DNA from: Hirudinaria manillensis
Taxonomy: Eukaryota > Annelida > Clitellata > Hirudinida > Hirudinidae
Length of the DNA: 64,000 bases
Assembly: GCA_034509925.1 (NCBI GenBank)
Contig: CM067529.1
Span: 9,179,501 to 9,243,500, forward strand
Direction: 5' to 3'
The notes beneath the pieces were generated by a model. The model saw only the letters and a program-made list of their open reading frames with translations. It made no database searches and was not told where the DNA came from. Positions 27,901-40,414 of the stretch are shown here, in pieces. Position numbers and translations under genes: made by a program. Numbering within the stretch: position 1 is the stretch's first letter; each line of letters starts with the position of its first letter.

Positions 27901-29193
27901 CCTTCAATCAACTTAGAAAAATAAACGCCGTACAATGCCAGATAAAATAGCAGATGTTTTCATGATTTCTCGTTAAATTGTAGAAAGTGAAATAAAGTAT
28001 TTAGTAATTAAATAAAAAAAATATAAAAACCATTAAGATGTATGAAAGTAAATTAAAAGGAAAGAAACTTGTGAATCTTGGAATTAAAGGTAAGTAAAAA
28101 ATCTTGTCAGGACATCCACTGCGGAGAGGTTGAGAGGATTTCTTTTGCAACTTAATGCGATAATAAAAATAAACAAATCAATTAAACATTTAATGCATTC
28201 GAAGGAAGTTGTTCATTGCAAGCTTCATTTAGAGATTCTAGACTCTTGAAAGGGGACCCAAAGATCTAATTGGATTCGCTCTTGTCGGCTGGTTGGAGCT
28301 TATCTGAGTTCTAAAGGGGGAAATGTGATCACAATGCATCCAGCTCCAAAACTGGCTCAATTCGACGCGCTAACAGAAAATATTTTCTGAATCGCCGTGT
28401 GAATGCGTAATCAATTTCGTATCACGTTTTCATGTTAGCTTTGTAATGTTTGCACGCTTTCACACACACCCGTCCTGCGCCGACCCACACACATTTCACG
28501 ATCGGAGTTTTAGAATAATCCAGATAACTCATTCTCGGGTGATATTTTCGTTTAAGAGATTTGCACTGTTTATGTATTTTTGAGAAAAAAAATGCATTTT
28601 CACATTTTTAGGTGAGAATGAACAACATGTGTTAAGCAGATACTACTTGAGGAGAATGTAATTTCGATCTAATTCATTCGTTTGAGAGCAACAAAAATTG
28701 AAGATACGATGAAATATGCTAAAATTCCATAAAAACCAACTAAAATATAACAAATCAAGACTCGTTACATGGATCCTTCACCTGAGTAGGAGGAGCCAAA
28801 GAGCCGATATTTCGTCGAATTCATAAATCATCAATTCGAACTTCAGTGTTTTTAGAGTCACCAAGTCGGCGTAAATTAAACCCATGAAGTGCGAACTGAA
28901 GTGAAAAGAGGTCGAGGAATCATTCTAACTTATGAATTCTCTGATCCATCAAAAGCATAGAATAACGAATTCGAAGAGGTTTACATTAGGATGAGAGTGA
29001 TGATGGGCAACAGCTCTATACACCTCTGAGCGAAAACATTCTTGAAATGGTCGGTGTGCGCGCGACAGTGTTGTTGTAGTGGAGTGCTTTGTCTCACTCA
29101 GCGACAGGCGCGTATTCCGGTGTGAGTAGATAAGTTTGGAAGGTTCGTGTATCGGGTTTATAGTTTAGTCAATACAATTTTTATGCCTTCGTG
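24925..29193. other. 4.3 kb without a recognisable gene
   Basis: This lies between the 5' ends of DCUN1D3 (minus) and the 604-residue gene (plus), so it should hold both promoters. The part nearest 29.0-29.19 kb is GC-richer and could be a TATA-less promoter. Around 26.06-26.48 kb is a repeat-like block described separately. The open frame at 26736-26996 (minus) has no recognisable motif. No RNA gene seen. Confidence 0.4.
26058..26480. repeat. Possible hAT-like nonautonomous repeat
   Basis: The string CAGTGGCGTAGCGAGG at 26058 looks like the terminal inverted repeats seen in many hAT elements. From about 26331 to 26470 the sequence shares ordered blocks (GACGTTGGCCAAAA, then CTGAGCCCCT) with 48911-49020. 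I did not find the matching inverted end, so borders are uncertain. Confidence 0.35.
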
Positions 29194-31720
29194 ATGGGGA
29201 ATAGAGGGTCGCACAAAGAAATTGATCGATATGATGTAAATGCCAAGGGGCTCTATAAGAGGAGCAAGAAGTCAATAAACTCCAAAAGCGTTGACAATAT
29301 TTTTAATTCCAACGAACCCAGTGTCTCAGACGAAGCTAATACATCGCAAAACAGAAGTGCCTCGAAGTTAGAGGTAAAGATCTTCAGATCCTACACGAAT
29401 CTGAACGATTTTGGATCGAAGAGACTCATTCCTAGCGACAAATCGACAAATATTAGGATTTACAAGAAAAGTTCGCAGAAAATCGACTCCAGTACACTTC
29501 AGTACAATGATGAGAATCTACTTCGACCTATTCCGAGATCAAATTCCCTTCCTAAGAACTTCGGAAAATCCAGAGTAATGCGACATTCGGCAGCGTCAAT
29601 TTCGTCGAGCGACAATCCGAACTCCTTGAGGGAAGGTCGACTTTCTCGTCTCAGCCTCCCGGATCGAACCTCGAATGGACACAAAGGTAACTTTGTTGCT
29701 GCATTCCACACAAATCGCGAATGTAAACGCGTTCACTAGCGATGGCTCTAGATATCGATTTTTGCAGGTGTGTCAAAATACCTGGATATTTTCGTAAATT
29801 AAAACGTCTATATACCAAATTCATCTTATATAGCTGTCTTTTTTTTTAGAAAGTAAAGCTCACATTTCTTGTATGATACTTCATTTCTCAGACCATTTCA
29901 TCCCATTCAGAATAAATACTTTATCCACTTAATTTATAGTTACAGTCACAAAAGTGGACTATCCAAAGATTCAAGTCCTTCAAGAAAGAATACAATTTTT
30001 TGAAAAGAATCTTGTTGAAGCAATTTGGTCCAAACTTACAAAATTTTCTTTGCCCTTTCAAACTTCTCTCATCCCACTTGCGCTGTTCCCACCAAGTGAT
30101 GAAGGAATTCTTAAAGCCCATACCTTGTTAACATTAAAAAGGTACATTGAGGACAAATTATACCACAAATTCAATCCAGCTGAGGCTATTCGAGATGGCA
30201 AGTGCGCATTGTTTGTTCGACCTTCTCTGTTCCAAGGAATTACTTCCATAAAGGAAAATCCAAGCGATGAAAACATTTCAAATTTTGCGTCGTCGATATT
30301 TATGTCCATGTGCCAAGAGGCAGCAACAGATCTAAGCAAAATGTATGAGTATCAGATTGGCCTCCTTATTAGTGATCTTTCCATATCTCTCCTCACAAAT
30401 TTTGTTGCAGATCGAATGGTGTCTTATATCACCAAGGACATGAAGGTATTGTAGAATGTTAAACACCCAGAGATTTAACTTACCTCATTTGAAATTAAAA
30501 TAATAGGTTCCATTGGTGGATAGAAATTCATTAATTCTGGGGGCTTTAAAAGGAAGAGTTGACAAGAGTTCCCTACGTCCAGCTGTTGTATCTGTTATTC
30601 TAGGTAAACATTTCAAGATGCAAAGTGGATATTATCTTGTGTCACATCAGTAAAGTATCAATTTTTTCTTTTAAATGGCCTTGCAGGACTGAAGGAATTG
30701 AAATGGGATGTCTATGAAATAATGGACAAGCCAGGTCTGAGGAAAAGCTATTTTCTTGATCAGGATGGCTATATGCTCGACAATGGACCATTTCAATTCT
30801 TTTCCTCTTTGTCATCCGATCACATGACTTACGGCTACAGAGGTCAGCTGCTTGAATTAGACTTCAGTCGAGGTGTGTACAGACATCAGAGAACAGAAGT
30901 GGATGACTTTCCAGATGAGGTACTATGGAGATATGATGACATTCATCGTAATTATCCACCTTATTTCCATCTTGTTGGAGAAAAGTTCTTCAAACAGTGA
31001 GATGTCTTGCACTTATTCATACTCATTTTCCTTATTAACCTATCATTTAATTGTGTTTGGTGATTTATGTGACTCTTTAATTCTCTTAGCAGAAGCCAAA
31101 TTAATTGTAAATAATAAATCGAATTAATTTATACTGATTTCTCAGTATAAATCTTCATGAATCTTGAATCTTCATCACAAATTGATTTCTCAAAAAATAA
31201 TATTGAAATTATTATTCAAATTAATTCCTTAGCATCAACCACATTTCATTTTCTTAATTCTTGAAACACTGAATTAAACAGGTTTCTAATTACCAAATTT
31301 GTTTGTTGCAGGTTTATGTTGGACAAAGATCATGGTCAAATACAGCAGGCAGACTTAAATAGTTACACTAAGAAAATCTTGGATGCTACTTACAGCAGAG
31401 ATGATATCATGACAGTTTTTAAGCCAATGAGTAGGATGAATATTTCTGATGAATTGCTTCATAACTTCGCGGGATCTGACTGGCTCTCCGAGAGAGTGCC
31501 TGAGTGTTTACTGGATAGATCAAACACATCCATCAATCGCGCAACTTCCCCGATTCTTTCCACAAAGTTTCTGCAATCACAATCCGATATTGATTCGCCA
31601 TCCCAATCGAGATGTTTGCTTACTTCCACTCCAGCCAGAGTCCAGAATGGATCTGACTTTTTCCCAGCATTTAATCACAACCAATCTCCGGTCTCAAACA
31701 TCGACAATTCTCTTACGTAA
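29194..31720 (+). CDS. Unrecognised 604-residue protein with MGNRGS start
   Basis: Exons 29194-29686, 29940-30445, 30507-30603, 30687-30996, 31312-31720; phases fit and donors are canonical. I do not recognise the family. Residues 1-165 are basic and Ser/Asn-rich and look disordered, with many S/T sites (RSNSLPKN, RLSRLSLPD). Residues 165-470 look folded and mostly helical, with strings such as VLQERIQFFEKNLVEAIW and, in exon 4, YFLDQDGYMLDNGPFQFF and WRYDDIHRNYPPYFHLVGEKFF. The C-terminal 100 residues are again Ser/Pro-rich. The N-terminus MGNRGSHK has Gly2 with Ser6 and a following Lys, a pattern accepted by N-myristoyltransferase, so membrane attachment is possible. No membrane segment or signal peptide is seen. 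It stands alone, divergent from DCUN1D3. Confidence 0.75.
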
Positions 31721-33811
31721 AAGTCCACGCAAAAAATATCAATCAAAATTCTTGTGGTGCTGAAATTTCTGCGTTATTTTTTTACATCTGTTTTTACTCT
31801 TGCTGCCTTCGCTCTTGCTTTGTTTTATTTATTTGTCAACAAGCCCGGTTTGAGTCTGGAGGTTTAATTAAACTCCGTCCGCGTCGTTTCAGTCCGAGGT
31901 TAATCAATAATCATTTTGGTCAGAATGCTTAGGTCTGCCGAAAATGGTTTTAAAATAAGATTGGAAGATTAATGTAATATTATCTTTGTTCGTCGACTCC
32001 CAACTTTATTCTCGCTTGCAATACTTCGATAGTTCGCGTAAAACCAAATAGAATTTGATATTCTCCAGTCTCAAATTTCCATTGCTTCGTTGAATGTTTT
32101 TAATCTTCACTGTGCTAGGGGCCTCATAATTCAGCTCGCGCTTTCAGCGTATCAAATTCAGCAGAGGGTATTTAAAGAATCGATTGGTTACGCTGTTGCC
32201 ATTTTTGTTCGTATATTTGGTAATTACCGGCACGATAATATCCTGAAAGCCCGTTAAGGCATAATTTGATTTGTTATAAAGGATCATGTAAAGGATGTTA
32301 AAGATCCTCCCGTGGGCTGACTAAGAATCATCATGAAGGGGCTTTAAAAAAATGCATCACTTAATTGTTGATAGTTAACAATCGCAAATAAAGCCAAGTA
32401 AAGGGAAATACTGTTCAGCTTCAGAAGCGAACATTTGCGATCCTGTTTGTCCTGTGCGTTTGGCCGACTTTTCTCATATTCTTTGGGGTTCCAGAAACAT
32501 CACTTCAGTTTTTCCCGGGCGCAAACCAACCCCGTGGTCTGACAATGCCTTTATTTGCTTATCATCGATAGTCAGGGGAAAATGAACTTGTACGGCGAAT
32601 GTTCCGATTGCATAATTTCTTGCGATGAATTTGTCAGATACCAGCCATTGTCTTTCCCTGCCCCCAAAATTGCATTTCTGCGAAAAGACATTTCAATTTG
32701 ACCAAAGTCACAGCCAGGATTGTTAATGATACTTTTAAAAACTATTGGCGATACCGATACTATGCTTTAGAACTATCGGTAACAGTGATACCCAAGTGGA
32801 GTGAAAAAACTAACTTTAAAACTAAGAAGTAGAAGAGTGTGTATTGGTTGCTCTATGATCATGGTAATTATTGTGCAAAGTTAATGGATTTTGGAGTTCG
32901 TTATGTGATGACCCAATTTCAACGGAGAGCGCGAAATCGACTACAAACCCAGGCATTCCACCAACAAATGAAAGAACTCTATTGAGTTCTGATATTGTTT
33001 ACCTTAAGAATTCAATAGAGTTATTTCGAAGGCTGCAAATATAAGACCAAAGTGCATACTAGAAAATGTAACAAAAACGATGGATCCATTCTGCATCCAC
33101 AGAAGGGAGGTCATCAAATTTTACAGCTTCGAAAAGAATAGTTGTTAAACCTTACAATAGATAATTCTCAGTAGGTTGGTAATAACCTTCCAACCCAGAG
33201 AACTGTGTTCTCGACTCTTTCACTTGAAGGTGTAATGTGGCCCAGACACTGAATTCAAGATGTGACAGGGACGAATTTATAATGATTAAACTATTACAAA
33301 GGCTATTGGTATCGCTAGCGTCAAAAAAGCATCGGCAACACTATCGCTTGATACTCCAATAATGGCAGCCCTGCTGCCTACTCATCTCAGCAAACGTTTC
33401 ATTATGGATGAGACATTACTTTATACTAGTAATCTCAGATCAAAAAACATTATACAGTTTTCCCAAAACTTTCAAACCCAGGACTGTGTGAACAAACCTC
33501 GCATAGTTTAGCAGTTATTTGGTAGCCTAAGGTGAATCTGCGATATGTACAACATAAAAAAAAACATGAGAATTTAATGGGGAATATCTAATGAAAACAA
33601 CTATATGAAATTAATTAGGAGTCCCTCAACCAATTATAATTTGCTTCAACAACACGTTGATTCCAAAACATCCTAGTAATTACTTGTTGTAATAATTGAT
33701 GGAATACCACTCAAGAATACTAACAAAATATTTTTTGTTTCACATTTTTTATTCAAAGGAAAATCATTCTGCCAATGTTTGTAAGCATCATGATAGCGGG
33801 CTAAATCAAAG
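31721..33811. other. Intergenic DNA, convergent side of STX6
   Basis: About 2.1 kb with no coding signal. The STX6 poly(A) signal (TTTATT on the plus strand, near 33747) lies close to its stop. No known repeat recognised, though the GC content changes near 31.8-32.7 kb. Confidence 0.4.
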
Positions 33812-36270
33812 TCAAAGTACTACAAAGAGAAGAATGACTATGATCAGGATCAGAATCAGCACACCTATTGCTATCCATTGCCTTCGATCTAAAAATGTAA
33901 AATGCAGATTCAAATATATCATTTCTAAAAACAAATGACTCAAGCAGCTATGTCATAATGTCTAGGCTAATTAAGTGATGCAATTTCATTAGACGAGCTT
34001 ATTTGCAACAATACATTAATTTTAAATTGTTTATACGAAATAAATAATAACTGGGGAGGGTAGAGATAAATTAGTGAAGTTCCCGTAATCAATCCTCAGT
34101 TAAAAATGCTTAACGATGATCATTTTAAAAACATTATTCAATCCGGAAATTAGACTTGTTAGAACAGAAACAAGGTCAAAGCAATTAAATTGAAACAATA
34201 CATCAAAGAATGTTGACGAATAATATATATATATATATACAGTGCTCTTGTTTTTTCAGAATAGCACCCATGACACCTTTTTAAGGCAAACATTTTTTAT
34301 ATTGTCAGAATAAAATTTCTAAGGCATTTTTACTTTTTATAATAAAGTGCAATAATCTATCTTTAACTTAAACTCTGAATTGCAACACAATAAAAGCAGT
34401 ATTTGTTCTATAATTTTATTACCATGCAATCTTTTAGTTCTAGGCTTTTATTTGTTACAAGGCATGCCAATGAAAAAGCATTTTAATAGAATACATATGC
34501 TATACTTTTCAATTTTGGGACTTAAAAGTTTATTTACTTAAAAGTTTAAAAGTAAACCTATTATAAATATATTATTATATATTTAACAGTCTGCAATGTT
34601 AAACTTCATGTCAATGCATTTATATAAAGATAGAATTGGCACTTTTTTTCTAGTAAGAAAAGCACTGCATATAAGATGATGATGATGAAGAATGTTAAGG
34701 AATGAAAATGCAAAATAACAAAAAAAATTTATTCAATTAGCAACAACCAACCATTAGACATGTGCAACACTTTGGCCATTTTCTTCATTACTCCATCAAG
34801 TTTTGTGTCAGTTGTATCCATTTCATGTGCAAATTCATCAAGCATCCTAACCAATTACATAAGATCAATTACAGGATCAAAGTGACTAAATTGATAATCA
34901 AATCGAACAATTTTAAGGTTCATCATCTCATCAGAACTAAAAATCCTCCAATGCTACCAAAAGTGAAATCAACCAAGACAAATAGCTCATTTCACCATAG
35001 AAGTTGATCAATTAACCAACTAACATAGATGACTAAAAAAGGAAGCTTACACAGACTGTTCATCCAATTCCAAACCAATCTGGTTACTCATGTTCTTCAG
35101 AGCCTGGACACTCGTCCCAATGGTGCTCAGTTGTTCATCTTGTGACTTTATGATCATCTTCAACAATTATTTCACATATTTACACACAAATATTTCTATT
35201 CCAGCACCATAAAATTAAAGATTTTGGATGAGTTGCTATGTATAGAGAGAATGAACAAAGGCATAAACAGCTTTGGTACTGGCACTTCCAATATATTTTT
35301 AAAAATTGTTAATATCCTTGAGAACTCTGTATGCATGATTGATAAGACCTCTCTGGGTTACATACTGTGTATTAAACAAGCCAGATAATTAAAAGAAGCG
35401 AGAAACCTTCTGTTTACTGATTGTGTCTTCAAATAGGTTTTCAGGATCATCAGAAGCAAGTCTTGTGTAGCTGACTTTTTGTGCCAATCCAGGCACAAGT
35501 TTGTTTAATGTCTTTAAAATATTTAAAATATTCTCAATGAAAAAAATAAAGTTTATGGAGCAGCAAAATCTAAGATTTTTTTCTGTTAAACTTAGGAAAA
35601 TGAACAATTTTATGTTATTCCTCCTGAATCCTGAAAACCAAAAAAATAACTAACTGGTTTTAAGGATTTTGATTCTGAATGCTGAGGAGGATTGGAACTT
35701 TCCATATTTTGCTTAATTTTCTACAAATGTTCAAATAAATAAAACCATGGTTTCAAAATGTAAAGTTTACCAAAACAGACATCAAATTGCCTCTGTTATG
35801 TTCCTTGTTGTTGAAACAAATTCCTTTCTGTTGTTGATTTCATTGACATCTAAACTGAACTTGGTAGGGTTTTTCTCAGACACTCCTAGAGAACAATGCA
35901 ACAAATTCCACTTCGACTATATATAAGTAATTTATTTCTAATATTTGTATCAATTAACACACGTATAGTCTCTTCAAGGTCCTCTAAATCCCATTCAATA
36001 TTTTTAAGATTATTCCTCAGTTCATCACCAAGCCTCATAAATTCATCTCGTGAGCCGGGTCTGCCTCTGGCAAGTAACCACTGAGTTTGTAATCCGTTTA
36101 CTATGTCAATCGTCTTTTCAACTTCTCTGCATTGAAATTACGAATTAATTGTCACTGACCAACATTAATACAACGCATAGACAATAATTTTATTAAATAA
36201 AACCAATAAGTATAAAATGAATCACTATACATCTAGAAATTTACCTCTTTACGGCAAAGAATGGATCCAT
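33812..36270 (-). CDS. STX6: Syntaxin-6, Qc-SNARE of TGN and endosomes
   Basis: Minus-strand exons: 36270-36245, 36126-35963, 35885-35791, 35720-35655, 35511-35407, 35157-35051, 34846-34752, 33888-33812; 244 residues (human 255). The start MDPFFAVKREV matches the syntaxin-6 N-terminus; the three-helix domain shows LRNNLKNIEWDLEDLEETI. The SNARE motif (about 155-215) has QDEQLSTIGTSVQALKNM and IGLELDEQSVML, with Gln186 as the likely zero-layer residue, then DRRQW and a 20-residue hydrophobic anchor ending the protein. It should drive fusion at the trans-Golgi network and endosomes. Exon 3 ends at a GC donor (GAG|GCAATT): only this join gives a gapless match to the family and avoids a stop. The acceptor of exon 5 is ambiguous (35532 also works), and part of the linker before the SNARE motif was not located. 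Confidence 0.93.
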
Positions 36271-36877
36271 CTCGATCCACCAGAACGACCCAAATTTACA
36301 CTTCCACGTTTATTATGGTGAAAGAAAAACAACTTTAATAATTATAACAACTGATATAAATGACTTTACAGAAATCTTGCATTTTAAATAATTTGGAAAA
36401 TTTAAATATTTTTAATAACAAATGTTATCAAAATAAGGAAATCCCTATTTGTGTCTTGATATTTGCTTAGATGTTTGCAAACAAATGGTTTTGAGGAGTA
36501 TCTGTTTTACTTTTAGGGGTGAAAAAAATAATTTTTGGGTACGGAAGATTTTATTCCTAGTGGCTAGTGCAGTATTATTTTTTTGTGTGTTCTGAATCTC
36601 CGGAATATCCATGGGGATGTGGGTAAAGCTTTTTTGGTTTTATAAATATGTTCTTTTTGTAGTTCATTATTTTATAGACTGAACTAGCGTAATTTCGATA
36701 GGTCGTCGTTGTATACATTATTTGTAAGTCTTGAAGTTCGAACTTTTTCACGTGAGGGCTTCACATTACACGCCCACAAATAACAGACGAAATTATCACT
36801 GCCGAAAAAATCGCACTGGCTTTAGTAAATAAAATTAGAGATCCACTTATAAAATTCGCTTAAAGCACTTTTTATAT
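36271..36877. other. 5' flank of STX6
   Basis: AT-rich, no coding signal and no clear TATA element. It separates the STX6 start from a repeat-like block at 36.9 kb. Confidence 0.35.
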
Positions 36878-36889
36878 TTGAATAGATTT

Positions 36890-37265
36890 TGTTTATATTT
36901 TCGTGACAGACCTAAACCAAAAATATCAAATCAGGGTGAGTGGACGGATACTCAGTGCGATGTCGTCGGCCTAGGGAATAGACTGGATCCCACAGTCCCA
37001 CTGGCGACCTCCGACCCAGCAGGCTTCCACTCCGCCCTGAGGACCTTCCTCTTCAGGAAGTCAACCTCGCTCCCCTCTGGTCTTGAAGTCCACCGGACAT
37101 ACGCCAGTTTAATTAACTGAATTATTATTATTAATGGGAGAAACTGTTTTGTCAGTCTTTTCCAGACCGAAACACGCTGAAAAGTGAGGGCGCTTCTTGC
37201 ATTAGACATTGGTGTAGCGCCTTCGACTCCTGGCTCAGTGCGTCTGGTGAAGAGATTAACCATAG
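36890..37265. repeat. GC-rich repeat-like block, possible retroelement tail
   Basis: Base composition jumps above the surroundings. One plus frame reads FHSALRTFLFRKSTSLPSG, which loosely resembles the C-terminus of LINE-encoded polymerases (FxxxLKxxLF). No poly(A) tail or target duplication was found, so this is a composition-based suspicion only. Confidence 0.25.
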
Positions 37266-37449
37266 GGATGTCAGGAGCATTATAGCTTATATTTGCAAAG
37301 GTTTAGTTTATGTTTTATTGGTTTATAATTTCATGTTACAGACTTGAACCAAAAAATGCTCATATAGATTTCTGTTTTCAGCATCTAAGCATACTTTTAT
37401 AACAATTGTGAATGTGATAAGTAAAGCCAACAATGTTTTATTTACAATG

Positions 37450-37608
37450 AACATTTACTGCAAAGCCAATTTTCTGGTTTGGTTCTGATATTTGTATACA
37501 ATCAAAATGAAACCATTTGAGACATCTGTCCATTGAAGTGTTTCTTTGGCAGCTTGGGCATATCCAAATGTTCATTTTCTTGTGCTGTGCTATGGCGAGC
37601 AAAAGGTT
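37450..37608 (-). pseudogene. PHD-like finger downstream of an in-frame stop
   Basis: On the minus strand, right after the TAG that closes the ZSWIM-like frame, the same frame stays open for about 50 codons and encodes KMNIWICPSC followed by CLKWFHFDC, a CxxC...C-x4-H-x2-C pattern with the KWFH core typical of PHD fingers. SWIM transposase-like proteins often end in such a finger. It may be a lost C-terminus, a readthrough extension or a base error in this allele. Confidence 0.5.
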
Positions 37609-40414
37609 CTACCATGCCTGCTTTAACAAGAATGGATTCAAAATATCTGCCTCCAGCCTGAGGTCTTTCAGTTCAGCAGGCATTTCCATCAACGTTACCA
37701 CTTCTTCCCGATTATAACCTCAATTGCTGACTGATGATACCTATTTTATTTATTTACAAACTACTCATCCACTTTTAAAAAGTATAGAAAAACCTGTACC
37801 TTTTATTACTGGTTCTCCAGCTTCTTCAATGACTTCGCTGGTCTCAATAGGTCTTACCAGCGCCTCACGATTAGCACTCCAAATGCTGGCCAGCTCATCC
37901 AATACCTGTTAAAGATAAAACCTCCAAATGTTATTGTATTGCCATAGAAATTAGCACATTTATTTTCTTAAAACTTAGAACAGAGTAAAGCAATAACCAA
38001 AATGTTTTGGTGGAGGGGGGGGGGGAATATCCTAACCTGCATCCTGTAATCAAACTGAGATCTATCACTGTCAGCTACCAGTGAGGCTAATTGTTGCACA
38101 AGTCTATTAGCTTGCTGGTACTTGTCTTTGTTTGTCAATGGCCTCTCATTCCTGTCCAAATATTAGCAATTATGCAATTGGATGTTAAATGAATAAACAA
38201 AAACAAACATTGCCATTGATGCCACTCCCACATTTGCCTTTTCTCCACCCAGACCTTTAAATATTTTCTGGGTCTCATCGACCTCTTTCCTCATCCATCT
38301 TGTGGCAATCCCAACAGGAGAGAATAATGGCATATCTTTTAATCTCCTGGTTGCTAGCATGTGCTTGCATGGCAAAACCATAGACTTGTAAAACAAACAC
38401 ATACAGTCATTTTCGTTAAGTATTTTCCCAGCAATCTCTGCTACCACAAAATCATTTTCCAAGCATGCTTCCAAATTTGTGGACTCGTCCAGCTGCCGCT
38501 TAACAAAAGAAAATGCAAAATTTGTCAGCACCTCTCTGTAGCTTAGTTCCACTGGACTGTAGCCAATTATATTGACTGGTATGCATTCTGTTGCGTTAAC
38601 GAAGGTATGGTCCCTCTCACGTCGCATGCATTCAATAAGTGACATTAAATCTTTGAAAAAGACAGGCAGGGGACTTGAGAGAGCAGCGACGGCCTTAATT
38701 TTCTCGTTTATAGATTCCAGACAATTTGTCGTCCTTTTGTCGTGTGTTACATTTTGTTGTTGCCAGCAGTGCACCCACTCGTGTCTGCATGTATGCCAAT
38801 TTGCATCTACATATTTAACAACAGGTGAGGGCATGCCTCCTTGGAAATCTCGATGGAGTTCCTCATATTCTCTTTCAGAAGTTGCATATGCCATCTTTTG
38901 AAGAGCTTTCAGTGCAGACAATTGTTGATCCTCAGTGATGCCCATTTTTGAGGCAGTTATTTCTCTGCTCATAGTGTGCAAAACGTGGAATAGGCATAAC
39001 AGCAGAGTAGCCTATTTATTTAAAATTCATTAATTTAATTACATAACTTCAGGAGATATTAAGGCATTCAAAATATTGGACAAATACTCAAACCTGGGGG
39101 AAAGACTGTTGGACACTTCTGTGCTTGGCCGTATCTTTTTCAGTAAAAACTGTCACAATTTTGTTCCAGTTTTCGTTTTTCTCTTTGAAGACCTCTAACA
39201 TGCTGGTGAGGTTATGGAGATCTTCAGAGGCCATCAAAAACAGGGCAGCAATCTCACTCTCGCCATTTGGCCCAACAGCAAGCATAATATGAAGTGGCAT
39301 TCTCAAATTGGTCAACTTGTATGTTGCATCCATTAGAACCAACTCAGGAAACAATCCGAAGAACCTCTTCATCTCAGAGTCTTGGAAGAAAATGGCATTC
39401 ACAAGACCATTGACATCAGTTCTTAATTCAAGATCAGCACCTATTAAAAGTAATACAAACTAGTAAGAACTTAACCTAATTTTGAAGGTACATTTTCATC
39501 AAACAGCAAAAATAAAATTAATTACCATTGTACCCCTTTAAGATATCTAAAAGCAATTCCATGTCTGCAGTCATATTTGGTTTGGATGCCAAGTCATTTA
39601 GAGTTACTCTCTTACCTTGAAAATACATATTCAAATGTTACGGTATATTTATTATGGATTCAAGTAGTGATTAAAAAATGATTGTGAATATCTTGCCTGT
39701 CTCCTTCAGAACCTGTTCTTTTATTAGTGATTTGTTTCTACGTATGCCCAACATTTGACAAACACTCTTTTCTTCACTTTCATTTGGTTTTCTGCATTTT
39801 TGATAGTTCTCAACCTGCACTTAAATATAGTTACATTTAAATTTGTGAAAGCATTACATCTGTAAAAATGTAAAAAATTATGGCTGCACATTACCTTCTC
39901 AATAGGATGGTTATGTTCTTCAACCATTTTTTCTATGCATAACCGGCTACCATCATCTGATGCTTTTATCCATATTCCATATGGACAATTCATCTTGAAC
40001 GTGCTTAAATCAAATTAATTATATTAGGACTGAATGCCCCCTTGGGCTAAGCTTTGAATGGAATTTTGTTAAAATTTAAAGCCCACTCGCTTTCTGAAAT
40101 CGAACACGAGACTTGTTCTATCGCATTAACCAGGAGCAAGAGCTGGGTTAGGATTAGGGCAAGTTTTACCTTTGATTTGGTCTCTTCCCCGTAGATCGGC
40201 TCTGGAAATTTTTCCCGCCATGGTAACAAGCATAACGAACGGTATAGTAAACAAGTTCGTCTCTCAGTTCTCTTTTAATGCCTTTTCTTTCCGCAGCCGC
40301 AATTTTTCTGCTATCTCTCTTATACAATGCAACCGACGACTCTTTTTCGTAACTTGAAATCTTGCTCTGTAATTCTACAAAAGAATCAAATCGATCGCCA
40401 ACCTTCAAAGACAT
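37609..40414 (-). CDS. ZSWIM-like: Domesticated MULE transposase-like SWIM-domain protein
   Basis: Minus-strand exons: 40414-40170, 40003-39895, 39814-39697, 39615-39526, 39440-39094, 39011-38209, 38151-38037, 37905-37800, 37718-37609; 680 residues. The order matches ZSWIM1/3-type genes derived from Mutator-like elements: an N-terminal FAR1-like region (FDSFVELQSKI, then MNCPYGIWIKA), a MULE DDE-like core (LVLMDATYKLT with Asp225, and FTEKDTAK), TTNCLESINEKIKA, and a SWIM finger with CMC ... CKH near residue 525. Multiple introns and an intact frame argue for a host gene rather than an active transposon. The exon 3 donor is GC (ACAG|GCAAGA), needed to keep phase. Role is unknown; SWIM proteins commonly bind DNA or protein partners in the nucleus. 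Confidence 0.8.
38013..38025. repeat. G homopolymer beside a ZSWIM-like exon
   Basis: A run of about 10 or more G just inside the intron that follows the exon ending at 38037. A slippage-prone tract; length may be unreliable. Confidence 0.7.

Noticed and set aside
35281-35400. Possible extra STX6 exon (RGLINHAYRVLKDI on minus)
   Set aside because: It would have to be spliced between exons 5 and 6, but it does not resemble the syntaxin-6 linker and soon meets a stop.
38361-38901. Plus-strand frames over the large ZSWIM-like exon
   Set aside because: Antisense shadows of a well-supported SWIM/transposase exon.
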